A stretch of 64,000 bases of DNA from Micromonospora sp. CCTCC AA 2012012 (lineage in GTDB: Bacteria; Actinomycetota; Actinomycetes; Mycobacteriales; Micromonosporaceae): the NCBI RefSeq assembly GCF_040499845.1, contig NZ_CP159342.1, positions 3,596,001 through 3,660,000 of the forward strand, read 5' to 3'. Position 1 is the first letter of the stretch, and the number at the start of each line of letters is the position of its first letter. Of this stretch, positions 8,866 through 18,031 are shown in pieces. Under the pieces are notes generated by a model, which was not told the origin of the DNA, ran no database searches, and saw only the letters and a list, made by a program, of their open reading frames with translations. The translations under genes and the position numbers were made by a program.

Positions 8866-9360
8866 GTGAGCCAGTCGCCGTCCCCGACCCCCGCCCCCAC
8901 GGTGGCCCCCGGGGCGTACGCGGAGCGGCTCACCGTCCCCTGGTGGTGGTGGCTGGGCGGGCTGGCGGTCGCCGGGCTGCTCGGCGCCGAGCTGTGGCTC
9001 GGCGCGACCGGGCCGCGCGCCTGGCTGCCCTTCGTGCTGCTGCTCCCGGCGACCGTGGCCGCGCTGGCCTGGCTGGGCCGGATCCGGGTCGCCGTCGCCG
9101 ACGGCGAGCTGCGGGTGGACGACGCCCGCCTCCCGGTGCGACACGTCGCCGACGTGGTCCCGCTCGACGCGGCCGGGCGGCGTGAGGTGCTCGGGGTCGG
9201 CGCGGACCCGCTCGCCTTCGTGGTGCAGCGGCCGTGGATCGGCGGCGCGGTCCAGGTGGTGCTGGACGACCCGGCCGACCCGACGCCGTTCTGGGTGGTC
9301 AGCTCCCGGCACCCGGTCGAGCTGGCCGCCGCGCTCCTCGCGGCCCGCGACGCCGGCTGA
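8866..9360 (+). CDS. DUF3093 membrane protein
   Basis: This 164-residue protein belongs to a family found next to dut in actinobacteria. Two hydrophobic segments near the N-terminus ([20 protein letters not shown] and [17 protein letters not shown]) are followed by a soluble beta-rich domain with [20 protein letters not shown] and an end typical of the family ([15 protein letters not shown]). It is divergent from dut, with 85 bp between the two starts that must hold both promoters. The start is GTG 8866. The function is not known. Confidence 0.88.
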   Translation: MSQSPSPTPAPTVAPGAYAERLTVPWWWWLGGLAVAGLLGAELWLGATGPRAWLPFVLLLPATVAALAWLGRIRVAVADGELRVDDARLPVRHVADVVPLDAAGRREVLGVGADPLAFVVQRPWIGGAVQVVLDDPADPTPFWVVSSRHPVELAAALLAARDAG

Positions 9361-9373
9361 CCCGCCGGCCGGG

Positions 9374-10243
9374 TCAGCGCACCGCGCGGCGTGACCCCGG
9401 CAGGTCCCGCCCGGTACGCCGCAGGTCCTTGCGGAGCTGGTCGGCCAGGGTCCGGGTGGCCCGGCGGTTGAGGTAGCCGGCGACCGCGGCCCCGGTGAGG
9501 AACGGCCCGAGCGTGGTGAGGTTGCGACCGAAGCGCTTGAGCAGGGTGTCGCGCAGCTCCTTGCGGGCGGCGGTGCCGAGCACGGCGCTCACCCCCACCC
9601 CCGGCATCATCGGGTTGATGCCCCGTTGGCCCGCCCAGGACTGCACCAGGGCGACGGCGCGCTGGGTGCCCCCGGTGGGCAACGGCACCCGGTGCACCTC
9701 GTGCAGCTCGCCGATGAGCTTCAACTCGACCGCCACCACGGCCACCGTCTCGGCGGCCAGCAGCACGGGCGCGGAGAGCAGGGTGGGGGCGACGGTCCAC
9801 TCGACCGCGGCGACCCCGCCGCCGGCGGCGCCGATACCGGCGGTGGCGCGGGCGGCGTTGCGGATAAGCCGCTCGGCGATCGCCTCGTCGTCCAGGCCGG
9901 GAAAGTGTCGGCGCAGCGTGGCCAGGTCCCGCACCGGGACGTGCGGGGCCACCTCGGCGACGGTGTCGACCAGCCAACGGACGGCGGAGCGGGGCTTGAA
10001 CAGGTCGGCGACGCCGCGGGCCCGGGCCTGCCCGACCAGCCGGGTGAGCAGTTGGCGTCGCTGGCCCGGCTCGATGTGGTCCGCGGTCAACGCGGCGACG
10101 GTCGCGCCGAGCTGGTCGGCGTCGTCGGCCGGCCGCCTGTCACCGTCCGGGCGCGACTCGACGCCCGCCGTCGGGTCCTGCCCGGGACGGGCGTCCGTGC
10201 CGTCGGCACCGGGTCCACCGGTCCGCTCGCTGCGCTCGCTCAC
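9374..10243 (-). CDS. conserved hypothetical protein with hydrophobic core segment
   Basis: I do not recognise a named family with confidence. The 289-residue protein has a polar, probably disordered N-terminus of about 60 residues. A helical region then contains [15 protein letters not shown] and [21 protein letters not shown] glycine/alanine-rich hydrophobic stretch follows ([18 protein letters not shown] to [20 protein letters not shown]), and then a basic end. The pattern resembles EcsC-like or membrane-associated actinobacterial proteins, but that is only an impression. GTG 10243 was chosen because GGGAGGG lies just upstream; a longer start at 10303 is possible. It converges on DUF3093 with 13 bp between the stops. 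Confidence 0.75.
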   Translation of the reverse strand: MSERSERTGGPGADGTDARPGQDPTAGVESRPDGDRRPADDADQLGATVAALTADHIEPGQRRQLLTRLVGQARARGVADLFKPRSAVRWLVDTVAEVAPHVPVRDLATLRRHFPGLDDEAIAERLIRNAARATAGIGAAGGGVAAVEWTVAPTLLSAPVLLAAETVAVVAVELKLIGELHEVHRVPLPTGGTQRAVALVQSWAGQRGINPMMPGVGVSAVLGTAARKELRDTLLKRFGRNLTTLGPFLTGAAVAGYLNRRATRTLADQLRKDLRRTGRDLPGSRRAVR

Positions 10244-10370
10244 CCGTCCGCCCTCCCGCCGACGTGGAATCCGCTCGCTACGAGTCAAGCAGCAACCGGC
10301 CACCGGCGCACGGCGGCTCGAACAGCGGCGGCCTCGTCGAGGAGGCCGCCGCCGGTGACACGCGTCCGGA

Positions 10371-10667
10371 TCAGACGCACTCGCGGCAGATCAGCTCGCC
10401 GTTACGCTCGACCGCCAGCTGGCTGCGGTGGTGGACCAGGAAGCAGCGGGCGCACCGGAACTCGTCCTGCTGCATCGGTAGCACCTTGACCGTGAGCTCT
10501 TCGTCGGCCAGGTCGGCGCCGGGCAGCTCGAAGCTCTCGGCCACCTCGGCCTCGTCGACGTCCACGGCGCCCGACTGTGAGTCGACGCGCCGTGCCTTGA
10601 GCTCTTCCAGGCTGTCCTCGCCGAGGTCGACCTCGTCGCGACGCGGGGCGTCGTAGTCGGTGGCCAT
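10371..10667 (-). CDS. DUF4193 small protein with CxxC pair
   Basis: This 98-residue protein of the DUF4193 family is nearly universal in actinobacteria and lies between the dut and sigA loci. It starts MATDYDAPRRDEVDLGEDS, is strongly acidic through residue 65, and ends in a compact zinc-ribbon-like unit with CARC and CREC separated by about 20 residues. In mycobacteria members are reported as partners of RNA polymerase or essential factors; I cannot verify that here. ATG 10667 has GGGAGAG upstream. A 14-bp perfect palindrome lies just upstream of this ribosome site. Confidence 0.9.
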   Translation of the reverse strand: MATDYDAPRRDEVDLGEDSLEELKARRVDSQSGAVDVDEAEVAESFELPGADLADEELTVKVLPMQQDEFRCARCFLVHHRSQLAVERNGELICRECV

Positions 10668-11089
10668 CGGTTTCACTCTCCCATATCGATATGGTCGCTT
10701 CCGGTTGTAACGCCGGACGACGCTGTTTCGGTTCCGCTGGCCGGCCACCATTTGTGTCGGTCACCCGACCCGACGACCGGATGGGCCGGTGACCGCCAGG
10801 GGAACCTCCCCCGGCGAGCGCGGAACCTACCCCCCCTTTGGGCGAGGCATGTATACCGCCCTCGCGGCAGAGATGTACGCCCCTGCACGCCAAGTTGTTC
10901 CCAATGTGACTCAGGCGACACGAAGATAGGGGTAGTAGTACCCGGTTCCCCGGTGGCGCGCCGGTATGTCGGACTGTTTCCACGCGACAGCCGGACACCC
11001 GTTAACCTCAGCGGCGTACTCGACGGCCGGCGGGGCGGCCCGACCGCCGGCGCCCGCCACCACCCACCCACAGTACGGGGAGCGCCCAG
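10668..11089. other. 422-bp divergent intergenic region
   Basis: This stretch separates DUF4193 (minus) from the Cei-like gene (plus). Apart from the palindrome at 10681-10694 I see no gene, RNA or strong promoter hexamer pair. It is less GC-rich around 10885-10945, where promoters for the plus-strand gene are likely. Confidence 0.5.
10681..10694. promoter_or_regulatory. 14-bp perfect palindrome in the DUF4193 leader
   Basis: CCATATCGATATGG is a perfect AT-rich palindrome in an otherwise GC-rich region, 14-27 bp upstream of the DUF4193 start codon and overlapping the expected ribosome-binding area. It could be an operator, the -10 region or a translational hairpin. Confidence 0.4.
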
Positions 11090-11623
11090 ATGAGTTTTGC
11101 GCGAGTGCGAGCACTCGTTGTCGTCGGTCTGCTGGCGGTCCTCGCCCTGGTCTTCGTCGTCGTCGCCGTGGTCCGCGACACGCAGAGCGCGGTGGGCACC
11201 GCCGAGGGCTGCCCGGAGGGCTGGCCGCTGGCCGACGTGCGGCTCCGGGAGCAGAAGGACGTCAAGATCAACGTCTACAACGCGACCGACGAGCCGGGGC
11301 TCGCGGGCAGCGTGGCCGACGACTTCCGCAACCGGAAGTTCCAGGTCAAGAAGGAGGGCAACGCCTCCAAGGGGATCGACAAGGTCGCGGTGCTGCGCTT
11401 CGGCCCCAAGGGCGTCGGGTCGGCCCACCTGCTGCGGGCGTACTTCCTCGACCAGGCCGACCAGCAGTTCGACATCAAGCGCAAGGACGACACGGTCGAC
11501 GTGGTGCTCGGCAACGGCTTCCAGCAGCTGGCCACCACCACCGAGGTCAACCAGTCGCTCGGCGACCTCGGCTCACCGGAGGCCCCGGCCGGCACCTGCC
11601 CGATGCCGATCGACACCAAGTAG
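11090..11623 (+). CDS. cei: LytR C-terminal domain envelope protein (Cei-like)
   Basis: This 177-residue membrane-anchored protein has a short cytosolic N-terminus, one transmembrane helix (about residues 8-30, ALVVVGLLAVLALVFVVVAV) and an extracytoplasmic LytR_C domain (from INVYNATDEPGLAGSVADDF to about residue 140). In M. tuberculosis the gene at the same place (Rv2700, cei) is needed for cell-envelope integrity; equivalence here rests on domain and synteny. Such LytR_C proteins lack the catalytic LCP domain and probably modulate LCP ligases that attach wall polymers. The ATG start is preceded by GGGGAGCGCCCAG. It converges on the inositol-phosphatase gene 61 bp away. Confidence 0.85.
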   Translation: MSFARVRALVVVGLLAVLALVFVVVAVVRDTQSAVGTAEGCPEGWPLADVRLREQKDVKINVYNATDEPGLAGSVADDFRNRKFQVKKEGNASKGIDKVAVLRFGPKGVGSAHLLRAYFLDQADQQFDIKRKDDTVDVVLGNGFQQLATTTEVNQSLGDLGSPEAPAGTCPMPIDTK

Positions 11624-11684
11624 CCGGTCAGGGGCTCCCACCCGGGAGTCGGCACCGGCCGCCACGGAAGACGCGGCGGCGGTG

Positions 11685-12506
11685 TCAGGGGCCGCCGGAG
11701 GCGTCGAGCGCGGCGAGCCGGGTGTGCAGCGGCTCGTACAGCGCCGGCGGGGCGGCGAGCACCAGGTCCGGTCCGGCCGGCCGGCCCGCCAGCCCGGTCA
11801 CCCGTAGCCCGGCCTCGACGGCGACCAGCCCGCCCGCGGCCAGGTCCCAGGCGGCCAGGCCCTTCTCGTAGTAGGCGTCGAGCCGCCCCTCCGCGGCCAG
11901 GCAGAGGTCCAGCGCGGCGGCGCCCAGCCGGCGGATGTCCCGGACGTGCGGGATCAGTCCGGCGACCACCCGGGCCTGGTGGCCACGGCGGCCGGCGTCG
12001 TAGCCGAAGCCGGTGCCGACCAGCGCCTGGCCCAGGTCCGTCTCGGTCGAGCAGCGCAGCCGTTCGCCGTCCCGCCAGGCCCCGCCGCCGGCGGTGGCGG
12101 TCCACTCCTCACCGGTGTGGATGTTGCGGACCACCCCGGCCACCACCCGCCCGTCCACCTCCGCCGCGAGCGAGACCGCGCAGTACGGCAGGCCGTACAG
12201 GTAGTTGACGGTGCCGTCGATCGGGTCGACGATCCAGCGCACCCCGCCGGCGTCGACCGGGGCGCCCTGGCCCGGGCCGTACTCCTCGCCGAGGACCGCG
12301 TCGTCCGGCCGCCGCTCGCCCAGCGCCGCCAGGACCTGGCGCTCCACCGCCCGGTCCGCGGCGGTGACCACATCTGTGACCGTGCTCTTGGTCGCCGCGA
12401 CCCGGACCCCCTCGACCCGCATCCGGTACGCCGTGGCCGCCGCGTCCCGGGCGATCTCGATCGCGATCTCCAGCAGGTGCTGCGGCGCCGGCGTCGAGCG
12501 GCTCAT
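11685..12506 (-). CDS. suhB: inositol monophosphatase family protein
   Basis: This 273-residue Mg2+-dependent phosphatase probably acts on inositol-1-phosphate or a related sugar phosphate, supplying inositol for phosphatidylinositol and mycothiol. The metal-binding motifs are present: [14 protein letters not shown] (the DPxDGT signature) and [10 protein letters not shown] (WDxAxG, with [12 protein letters not shown] just before). Length fits the family. Mycobacteria carry suhB between cei and sigA, as here. The start ATG is followed by a normal helix, and no strong alternative exists. The 286-bp gap to sigA is divergent and must hold both promoters. Confidence 0.92.
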   Translation of the reverse strand: MSRSTPAPQHLLEIAIEIARDAAATAYRMRVEGVRVAATKSTVTDVVTAADRAVERQVLAALGERRPDDAVLGEEYGPGQGAPVDAGGVRWIVDPIDGTVNYLYGLPYCAVSLAAEVDGRVVAGVVRNIHTGEEWTATAGGGAWRDGERLRCSTETDLGQALVGTGFGYDAGRRGHQARVVAGLIPHVRDIRRLGAAALDLCLAAEGRLDAYYEKGLAAWDLAAGGLVAVEAGLRVTGLAGRPAGPDLVLAAPPALYEPLHTRLAALDASGGP

Positions 12507-12644
12507 GGTTCGTCCCCTTCCCGCACGTCCGGGACCTCCCGACTGTGCGCGGGTATCATCCTTACAAAGTCCACATCTGCGCCGAATCGGCGGTCCACGC
12601 CGCCGGTACGCCGTGCGGCGCAGGATGATCGCCGCAGACGGCGT

Positions 12645-12650
12645 TACAAT
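12645..12650 (+). promoter_or_regulatory. candidate -10 element for sigA
   Basis: TACAAT stands in an otherwise GC-rich leader, 142 bp upstream of the sigA GTG. No convincing -35 hexamer is visible at 16-18 bp. A second AT-rich cluster (TATCAT and TACAAA near 12552-12567) may serve either this gene or the divergent phosphatase. Confidence 0.3.
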
Positions 12651-12792
12651 TCACCCTGCCCACGCGCCACGGACCGCCAGCGACCGGCCGGCCCGGGACA
12701 CGGGGGTCCCTCAACGACATCGTCCGGCACGGCGTTCCCTGCTGCGCGGGACGACCCGGCCGTGCTCGCTCTTCGCCTCCGGAAGGTCATTC

Positions 12793-14391
12793 GTGACAGA
12801 ACCACGCCAGACCGGCGCCGACGTTCGCTCGCTCACCGACACGCTGATCGCCCATGCGCAGAGCGCCGGCGGCCAGCTCACGTCGGCTCAGCTCGCGCGC
12901 ACCGTCGAGTCCGCCGAGGTGACCCCGGCCCAGGCCAAGAAGATCCTCCGCGCGCTCTCGGAGGCGGGAGTGACCGTGGTGGTGGACGGCTCCGCGAGCA
13001 CCCGTCGTCGGGTCGCCGCCGCGCGCTCGGCCACCCCGGCGTCCCGGGCCACCACGGCCAAGACCACCAAGAAGGCCGCCGCCCCCGCCCCGAAGCAGGC
13101 CCCCGCCGCCGATGAGGCCCCGGCCCCCGCGCCGCGCAAGGCGACCGCCCGCAAGGCCGCCGGCACCACCGCCGAGGTGGCCGCCAAGGCCGCCGTGCCG
13201 GCCAAGGCCACCAAGGGCACCCGGGCGACCAAGGCCACGGTGGCGGCGAAGACCGCCGCGGCGAAGCCGGCCAAGGGTGAGGGCGCCGAGGGCGACATCG
13301 ACCCGGAGGAGTTGGCCGCCGAGATCGAGGACGTGGTGGTCGAGGAGCCGGTCGAGCTGGCCAAGGCCGCCGAGACCGACGCCGCCGCCTCCGCCACGGA
13401 CAACGACTTCGAGTGGGACGACGAGGAGTCCGAGGCGCTCAAGCAGGCGCGTCGCGACGCCGAGCTGACCGCCTCCGCGGACTCCGTCCGGGCCTACCTG
13501 AAGCAGATCGGCAAGGTCCCGCTGCTCAACGCGGAGCAGGAGGTCGAGCTGGCCAAGCGGATCGAGGCCGGCCTCTACGCCGCCGAGCGGCTGCGTGCCG
13601 CCGAGGAGGGCGAGGAGAAGCTCGTCCGCGAGATGGTGCGTGACCTCGGCTGGATCTCCCGGGACGGCGAGCGCGCCAAGAACCACCTGCTGGAGGCGAA
13701 CCTCCGACTCGTGGTCTCGCTGGCCAAGCGGTACACGGGTCGCGGGATGGCCTTCCTCGACCTGATCCAGGAGGGCAACCTCGGCCTGATCCGCGCCGTC
13801 GAGAAGTTCGACTACACCAAGGGCTACAAGTTCTCCACGTACGCCACCTGGTGGATCCGCCAGGCCATCACCCGCGCCATGGCCGACCAGGCCCGCACCA
13901 TCCGGATCCCGGTGCACATGGTCGAGGTGATCAACAAGCTCGGCCGGATCCAGCGCGAGCTGCTCCAGGACCTGGGCCGCGAGCCCACCCCGGAGGAGCT
14001 GGCCAAGGAGATGGACATCACACCCGAGAAGGTGCTGGAGATCCAGCAGTACGCTCGGGAGCCCATCTCGCTCGACCAGACCATCGGTGACGAGGGCGAC
14101 AGCCAGCTCGGTGACTTCATCGAGGACTCGGAGGCCGTGGTCGCGGTCGACGCCGTCTCGTTCTCGCTGCTGCAGGACCAGCTCCAGCAGGTGCTGCAGA
14201 CGCTCTCCGAGCGGGAGGCCGGCGTGGTACGCCTGCGCTTCGGCCTGACCGACGGCCAGCCGCGTACGCTGGACGAGATCGGGCAGGTCTACGGGGTGAC
14301 CCGGGAGCGGATCCGCCAGATCGAGTCCAAGACCATGTCCAAGTTGCGGCACCCCTCGCGTTCCCAGGTGCTCCGCGACTACCTGGACTGA
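12793..14391 (+). CDS. sigA: principal RNA polymerase sigma factor (SigA/HrdB)
   Basis: This primary sigma-70 factor has 532 residues. Region 1.1-like helices ([14 protein letters not shown] to ILRALSEAG) are followed by a long Ala/Lys/Pro-rich linker (about residues 80-190) with KATAxKA-type repeats, then an acidic stretch. Region 1.2 follows ([16 protein letters not shown]), then region 2 with [20 protein letters not shown] for -10 binding and melting. Region 3 ([20 protein letters not shown]) and region 4 ([20 protein letters not shown]) complete it. GTG 12793 has GGAAGG about 8 bases upstream; the longer open frame upstream is non-coding. A 204-bp block encoding region 2 is almost identical to the same part of sigB 15 kb away. 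Confidence 0.97.
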   Translation: MTEPRQTGADVRSLTDTLIAHAQSAGGQLTSAQLARTVESAEVTPAQAKKILRALSEAGVTVVVDGSASTRRRVAAARSATPASRATTAKTTKKAAAPAPKQAPAADEAPAPAPRKATARKAAGTTAEVAAKAAVPAKATKGTRATKATVAAKTAAAKPAKGEGAEGDIDPEELAAEIEDVVVEEPVELAKAAETDAAASATDNDFEWDDEESEALKQARRDAELTASADSVRAYLKQIGKVPLLNAEQEVELAKRIEAGLYAAERLRAAEEGEEKLVREMVRDLGWISRDGERAKNHLLEANLRLVVSLAKRYTGRGMAFLDLIQEGNLGLIRAVEKFDYTKGYKFSTYATWWIRQAITRAMADQARTIRIPVHMVEVINKLGRIQRELLQDLGREPTPEELAKEMDITPEKVLEIQQYAREPISLDQTIGDEGDSQLGDFIEDSEAVVAVDAVSFSLLQDQLQQVLQTLSEREAGVVRLRFGLTDGQPRTLDEIGQVYGVTRERIRQIESKTMSKLRHPSRSQVLRDYLD

Positions 14392-14638
14392 CCGGTTCCC
14401 GTCAACCGGTCGTGTCGGTTTGATCACCAGCCGTAGAACACTCGATGGCGATCGGTCGGATGCCCGTATGTGATCGTTGACGTGGCACCCTTGGGGCACG
14501 GCACACTGTCTTCCCGTCATGTGTGACCTCGGTCCCCCGCGGGCACACAGGGAAGGCAGGACCCGAGAAGGGTGTTGCACGATAGGTGAGCAACGACCGA
14601 AGAGATTGTTCATCGGTGACGACCAGAGGAGGAAGGCG

Positions 14639-14872
14639 ATGACCCCGACCCTCACGCCGCCGCCCGAGACGGTGGCTCCCCCAGCCGCCGATGAACGGTG
14701 CGACCGCTGCAATGCTGCCGGCAAGCTCCGGATCACTCTCTCGGGTGGGAGCGAGTTGGTGTTCTGTGGGCACCACGCGAACAAGTACGCCGAGGATCTC
14801 GTGAAGATCACGGTCAAGTACGCGACGGACCCGGAGTTCAGCTGGCGTGGCGCCGATCTGATGGCGAACTGA
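14639..14872 (+). CDS. DUF7455 small protein
   Basis: This 77-residue protein belongs to a family that follows sigA in many actinomycetes. It contains ERCDRCNAAGKLRITL, a CxxC knuckle, and FCGHHANKYAEDL, which adds a Cys and two His, so a small zinc site is likely. The function is unknown. ATG 14639 is preceded by AGAGGAGGAAGG, an excellent ribosome site, and is 247 bp after sigA. Longer upstream starts are not supported. A strong intrinsic terminator follows at 14898. Confidence 0.85.
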   Translation: MTPTLTPPPETVAPPAADERCDRCNAAGKLRITLSGGSELVFCGHHANKYAEDLVKITVKYATDPEFSWRGADLMAN

Positions 14873-14897
14873 ACCCGACCCAGATAACCGCGACAAA

Positions 14898-14937
14898 GCC
14901 GACCGGAGGCCCCTCAGGGAGCCTCCGGTCGGCTTTT
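14898..14937 (+). terminator. intrinsic terminator after the DUF7455 gene
   Basis: GCCGACCGGAGGC (14898-14910) pairs perfectly with GCCTCCGGTCGGC (14921-14933) around a 10-base loop and runs into TTTT. The preceding AAA extends the stem. This is the clearest Rho-independent terminator in the window. Confidence 0.9.
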
Positions 14938-14968
14938 CCGTAGCCGCCCCACACCCCGCACCTCGGGC

Positions 14969-15029
14969 GTTGATCATGGGGTCGGCGGCACTCTTCGAGA
15001 TCGACACCGCCGCCAACCTCATGATCGAC
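14969..15029. repeat. intergenic inverted repeat, family A (diverged copy 3)
   Basis: GTTGATCATGGGGTCGGCGGCA (22 nt, 14969-14990) faces an imperfect complement ending ACCTCATGATCGAC at 15029, with 18 of 22 positions matching. It shares the outer GTTGATCATG half with two closer copies at 27536 and 48645, and like them lies between convergent gene ends. Confidence 0.7.
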
Positions 15030-15046
15030 GGCCCGGAGCGGGGCGG

Positions 15047-16780
15047 TCAGAGGGTCTGGACGGTGGCTATCCGCTCTTCGAGCTGCTCGATGGTGGCCTG
15101 GGCGCTGGGCGGGCCGCCGCAGAGCCGGCGCAGCTCGGCGTGGATCTTGCCGTGCGGCTGGCCGGTACGGTGGTGCCGCGCCGCCACCAGAGCGTTCAGC
15201 TGCCGCCGGAGCGCCACCCGGCGCTGGGCGGCACTCATCGGTGCCACCGGCGCCGCCGGGGCGTCAGCGGCCGGCTCAGCGGTCCGGACGGCCGCCCGGC
15301 GACGCTGGGCGGCGAGTTGCTCGGCCTGCCGCTTGGTGAGCAGCATCGAGACCTGGTCGGCGGTGAGCAGACCGGGCAGGCCGAGGTATTCCTCCTCCTC
15401 GGGGGTGCCCGACTGGGCGGCGGTGCCGAACGAGGTGCCGTCGAAGATCACCTGGTCCAGCTCGGCCGTGGCGGAGAGCGCCGCGAAGCGCTTCTCCAGC
15501 TCACCGCTGGCCTGATCGTCCCGCTGGGCCCGCTCCAGCAGGTCGTCGTCGAAGCCCTCTTTCTCCTTCGGCTTGCCGAGCACGTGGTCCCGCTCGGCCT
15601 CCATCTCGCTGGCCAGCCCGAGCAGGTGCGGCACGCTGGGCAGGAAGACCGAGGCGGTCTCGCCGGAGCGGCGGGCCCGGACGAACCGGCCGATCGCCTG
15701 CGCGAAATAGAGCGGGGTGCTGGCGCTGGTCGCATAGACGCCGACGGCCAGGCGGGGGATGTCGACGCCCTCGGAGACCATCCGGACCGCGACCAGCCAG
15801 CGCTGCTCGGACGCCGCGAACGTCGCGATCCGCGCGGAGGCGCCCTGGTCGTCGGAGAGCACCACCGCGGCCTTCTCGCCGGTCACCTGCTCGATCAGCT
15901 TCGCGTACGAGCGGGCGGTCTGCTGGTCGCTGGCGATGATCAGGCCGCCCGCGTCGGCCATGCCGGCGTTGCGCAGCACGGTCAGCCGGGCGTCGGCGGC
16001 CCGCAGCACCTGCGGCATCCAGTCCCCGGCCGGGTCCAGCGCGGTCCGCCAGGCCTGGGCGACGAGGTCCTGGGTCATCGGCTCGCCAAGCCGGGCGGCC
16101 AGCTCCTCGCCCGCGTTGGTGCGCCACCGGGTCTCCCCCGAGTACGCCAGGAAGAGCACCGGCCGGACCACGCCGTCGCGCAGCGCGTCGGAGTAGCCGT
16201 AGACCGAGTCGGCGCGGGACCGGAGCAACCCGTCACCGCCCCGCTCGTAGCTGACGAAGGGGATCGGGTTGTCGTCGGAGCGGAACGGCGTACCGGTGAG
16301 CATCAGCCGGCGTACGGCGGGCTCGAAGGCGTTCTTGACCCCGTCACCCCAGGAGCGGGAGTCGCCGGCGTGGTGGATCTCGTCGAGGATGACCAGGGTG
16401 CGCCGGGTCATGGTGCGTCGGCGGTGGACCTGCGGCGCCATGCCGACCTGGGCGTACGTGACGACCGCGCCGTGGAAGTCGGCCGAGGAGTGCAGGTCGG
16501 CGTTGCGGAACGCGGCGTCGAGCTGGATCCCGACCCGGGCCGCGGCCTGCGCCCACTGGGTCTTCAGGTGCTCGGTCGGGGCGACCACGGTGACCGCCTC
16601 GACGGTGCCGTCGGCGAGCAGCTCGGCGGCGATCCGCAGGGCGAAGGTGGTCTTTCCCGCGCCGGGCGTGGCGACCGCGGTGAAGTCCTCGCTGCGTCGG
16701 CGCAGGTATTCCACCATCGCCTTGCGCTGCCAGGCCCGCAGGGGCGGGAACGTCTCGAGCACCGGCGTCCGGGCTGCCAC
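15047..16780 (-). CDS. SF2 DEAD/DEAH-box helicase
   Basis: This 577-residue cytosolic ATP-dependent helicase or translocase has all the usual motifs: VATPGAGKTTFA (Walker A), VVAPTEHLKTQW (Ia), LVILDEIHHAGD (DEIH box), LMLTGTPFRSDD (III), MVSEGVDIPRLAVG (V) and QAIGRFVRARR (VI). The C-terminal 150 residues are charged and helical (AAQRRRAAVRTAEP and LRRQLNALVAARH) and have no recognised domain. It resembles the actinobacterial helicase often found between sigA and sigB. GTG 16780 has AGGAG 8 bases upstream. The substrate (DNA or RNA) is not determinable. A 229-bp gap upstream separates it from the next gene and shows nothing notable. Confidence 0.92.
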   Translation of the reverse strand: MAARTPVLETFPPLRAWQRKAMVEYLRRRSEDFTAVATPGAGKTTFALRIAAELLADGTVEAVTVVAPTEHLKTQWAQAAARVGIQLDAAFRNADLHSSADFHGAVVTYAQVGMAPQVHRRRTMTRRTLVILDEIHHAGDSRSWGDGVKNAFEPAVRRLMLTGTPFRSDDNPIPFVSYERGGDGLLRSRADSVYGYSDALRDGVVRPVLFLAYSGETRWRTNAGEELAARLGEPMTQDLVAQAWRTALDPAGDWMPQVLRAADARLTVLRNAGMADAGGLIIASDQQTARSYAKLIEQVTGEKAAVVLSDDQGASARIATFAASEQRWLVAVRMVSEGVDIPRLAVGVYATSASTPLYFAQAIGRFVRARRSGETASVFLPSVPHLLGLASEMEAERDHVLGKPKEKEGFDDDLLERAQRDDQASGELEKRFAALSATAELDQVIFDGTSFGTAAQSGTPEEEEYLGLPGLLTADQVSMLLTKRQAEQLAAQRRRAAVRTAEPAADAPAAPVAPMSAAQRRVALRRQLNALVAARHHRTGQPHGKIHAELRRLCGGPPSAQATIEQLEERIATVQTL

Positions 16781-17009
16781 CGCGAAGGCTCCTCTCCGAC
16801 CGCACCATGGCGGACCCCGGCCGAGGGCCACGGGTACCGCCGCCCATGAAAACGCCTCCGCGCAGAAGATGCCGCGAAGGCCGACTCAGCATAACCAGCG
16901 GGGGCGGTTCGCCCCAGCCGACGCCACGCTGGTCACATCGGGGCACCCCGGGCCGGTCGCCCGGGTGCCGGGTGCGGCACCGCCGCGACGGGTGCCGGTG
17001 CCCGGCGGA

Positions 17010-17660
17010 TCAGCCCTGCGGGCCGCGGGTGCCGGTGCGCGGGGGGCGCATCGTCGGCACCGGGGCGGACCAGCGCCGCCGCAGCGAGATCAGGCGCAGC
17101 GCGAAGACGAAGACGACCGCCCCGGTGAGCGGGCCCGTGGTGGCCTCCCCGTAGGTGGAGAGCAGGGCCACCACGATCGACCCGGCGAGGGCCGCCACCG
17201 CGTAGATCTCCCGGCGCAGCACCACCGGTATCTCGCCGGTGAGCAGGTCCCGGCCGAGCCCGCCGCCGATCGCGGTGATCATCCCGATCATGCAGGCGCC
17301 GACCGCCGGCACGTGGGCGTCGAGGGCCTTGAGGGTGCCGGTGACGGTGAACAGCCCGAGACCGGCGGCGTCCAGCACCAGGACGGTGGTGCGCAGCCGG
17401 GCGAGCTGGGGGTGCAGCCGGAAGACGGCGGCGGCGGTGACCGCCGCGGTCACCGCGTAGCGCCAGTCGGCGAAGGCCAGCGGCGGCACCTCGTCGATCG
17501 CCAGGTCGCGGAAGATCCCCCCACCGAGCGCCGCGACGACGCCGACGAAGACGACCCCGAAGAGGTCCAGCCGCTTCGCCACCGCCGCGGACGCGCCGGA
17601 GGCGGCGAAGACGGCCACCCCGGTGAGGTCGGCGAGGAGCAGGGCGGTGGAGGTGGTCAC
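17010..17660 (-). CDS. trimeric intracellular cation channel (TRIC/UPF0126) family protein
   Basis: This 216-residue membrane protein has seven predicted helices made of two similar halves, each carrying a glycine triplet on a pore-like helix: VVAALGGGIFRDLAI and MITAIGGGLGRDLLTGEIP. This repeat is the hallmark of the UPF0126 family. Prokaryotic members form trimeric cation channels, so a potassium-permeable channel is expected. The C-terminus is basic and Pro-rich. It begins 40 bp after the DUF3039 gene on the same strand, so the two are probably co-transcribed. Confidence 0.92.
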   Translation of the reverse strand: MTTSTALLLADLTGVAVFAASGASAAVAKRLDLFGVVFVGVVAALGGGIFRDLAIDEVPPLAFADWRYAVTAAVTAAAVFRLHPQLARLRTTVLVLDAAGLGLFTVTGTLKALDAHVPAVGACMIGMITAIGGGLGRDLLTGEIPVVLRREIYAVAALAGSIVVALLSTYGEATTGPLTGAVVFVFALRLISLRRRWSAPVPTMRPPRTGTRGPQG

Positions 17661-17700
17661 CGCCGCAGGTTACGTGGGCCGCTGAGGCGACCGCCCCGGA

Positions 17701-17919
17701 TCACTCCCCCCAGGAGTCGTAGATCTCCTTGCACTTGGGGCAGACCGGTGATCCGGGCTTGGCGGCCTTGGTCACCGGGAACGTCTCGCCGCAGAGCGCC
17801 ACCACGTACGTGCCCATGACGGCACTCTCCGCGATCTTCTCCTTGCGGACGTAGTGGAACATCTCCGGGCCGGTGTCGGCGTCCTTCAGCTCGGGACGCT
17901 CGAGAACCTCTGTGCTCAC
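17701..17919 (-). CDS. DUF3039 small zinc-ribbon-like protein
   Basis: This 72-residue protein belongs to the DUF3039 family of actinobacteria. It begins [18 protein letters not shown], continues with the conserved [20 protein letters not shown], and has a cysteine set in VALCGETF and CPKCKEI that suggests a metal-binding knuckle. The role is unknown. GTG 17919 is preceded by GGAGG at 7 bases. Divergent from psuG, it leaves 87 bp between the two starts. Confidence 0.88.
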   Translation of the reverse strand: MSTEVLERPELKDADTGPEMFHYVRKEKIAESAVMGTYVVALCGETFPVTKAAKPGSPVCPKCKEIYDSWGE

Positions 17920-17996
17920 GTCGCACCTCCAACGGTCCAGTTTTGCAGGTCCGTCCGGCCCGGTCCACCTGGGCCCGGACCGGGAGCGGGCCGTAA

Positions 17997-18031
17997 CGTA
18001 ACGGAAGTGACCAACTTTCACATCCGTTACG
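17997..18031. promoter_or_regulatory. inverted repeat flanking the psuG start codon
   Basis: CGTAACGGA (17997-18005) and TCCGTTACG (18023-18031) are perfect 9-bp complements placed on either side of the psuG GTG at 18007; the left arm overlaps a direct CGTAAC repeat beginning at 17992. It could be an operator or an mRNA hairpin occluding translation. No clear Shine-Dalgarno sequence precedes this start. Confidence 0.5.

Noticed and set aside
9374..10303. Start at 10303 for the conserved hypothetical gene
   Set aside because: GTG 10243 has a strong GGGAGGG ribosome site, and the extra 20 residues show no conserved character.
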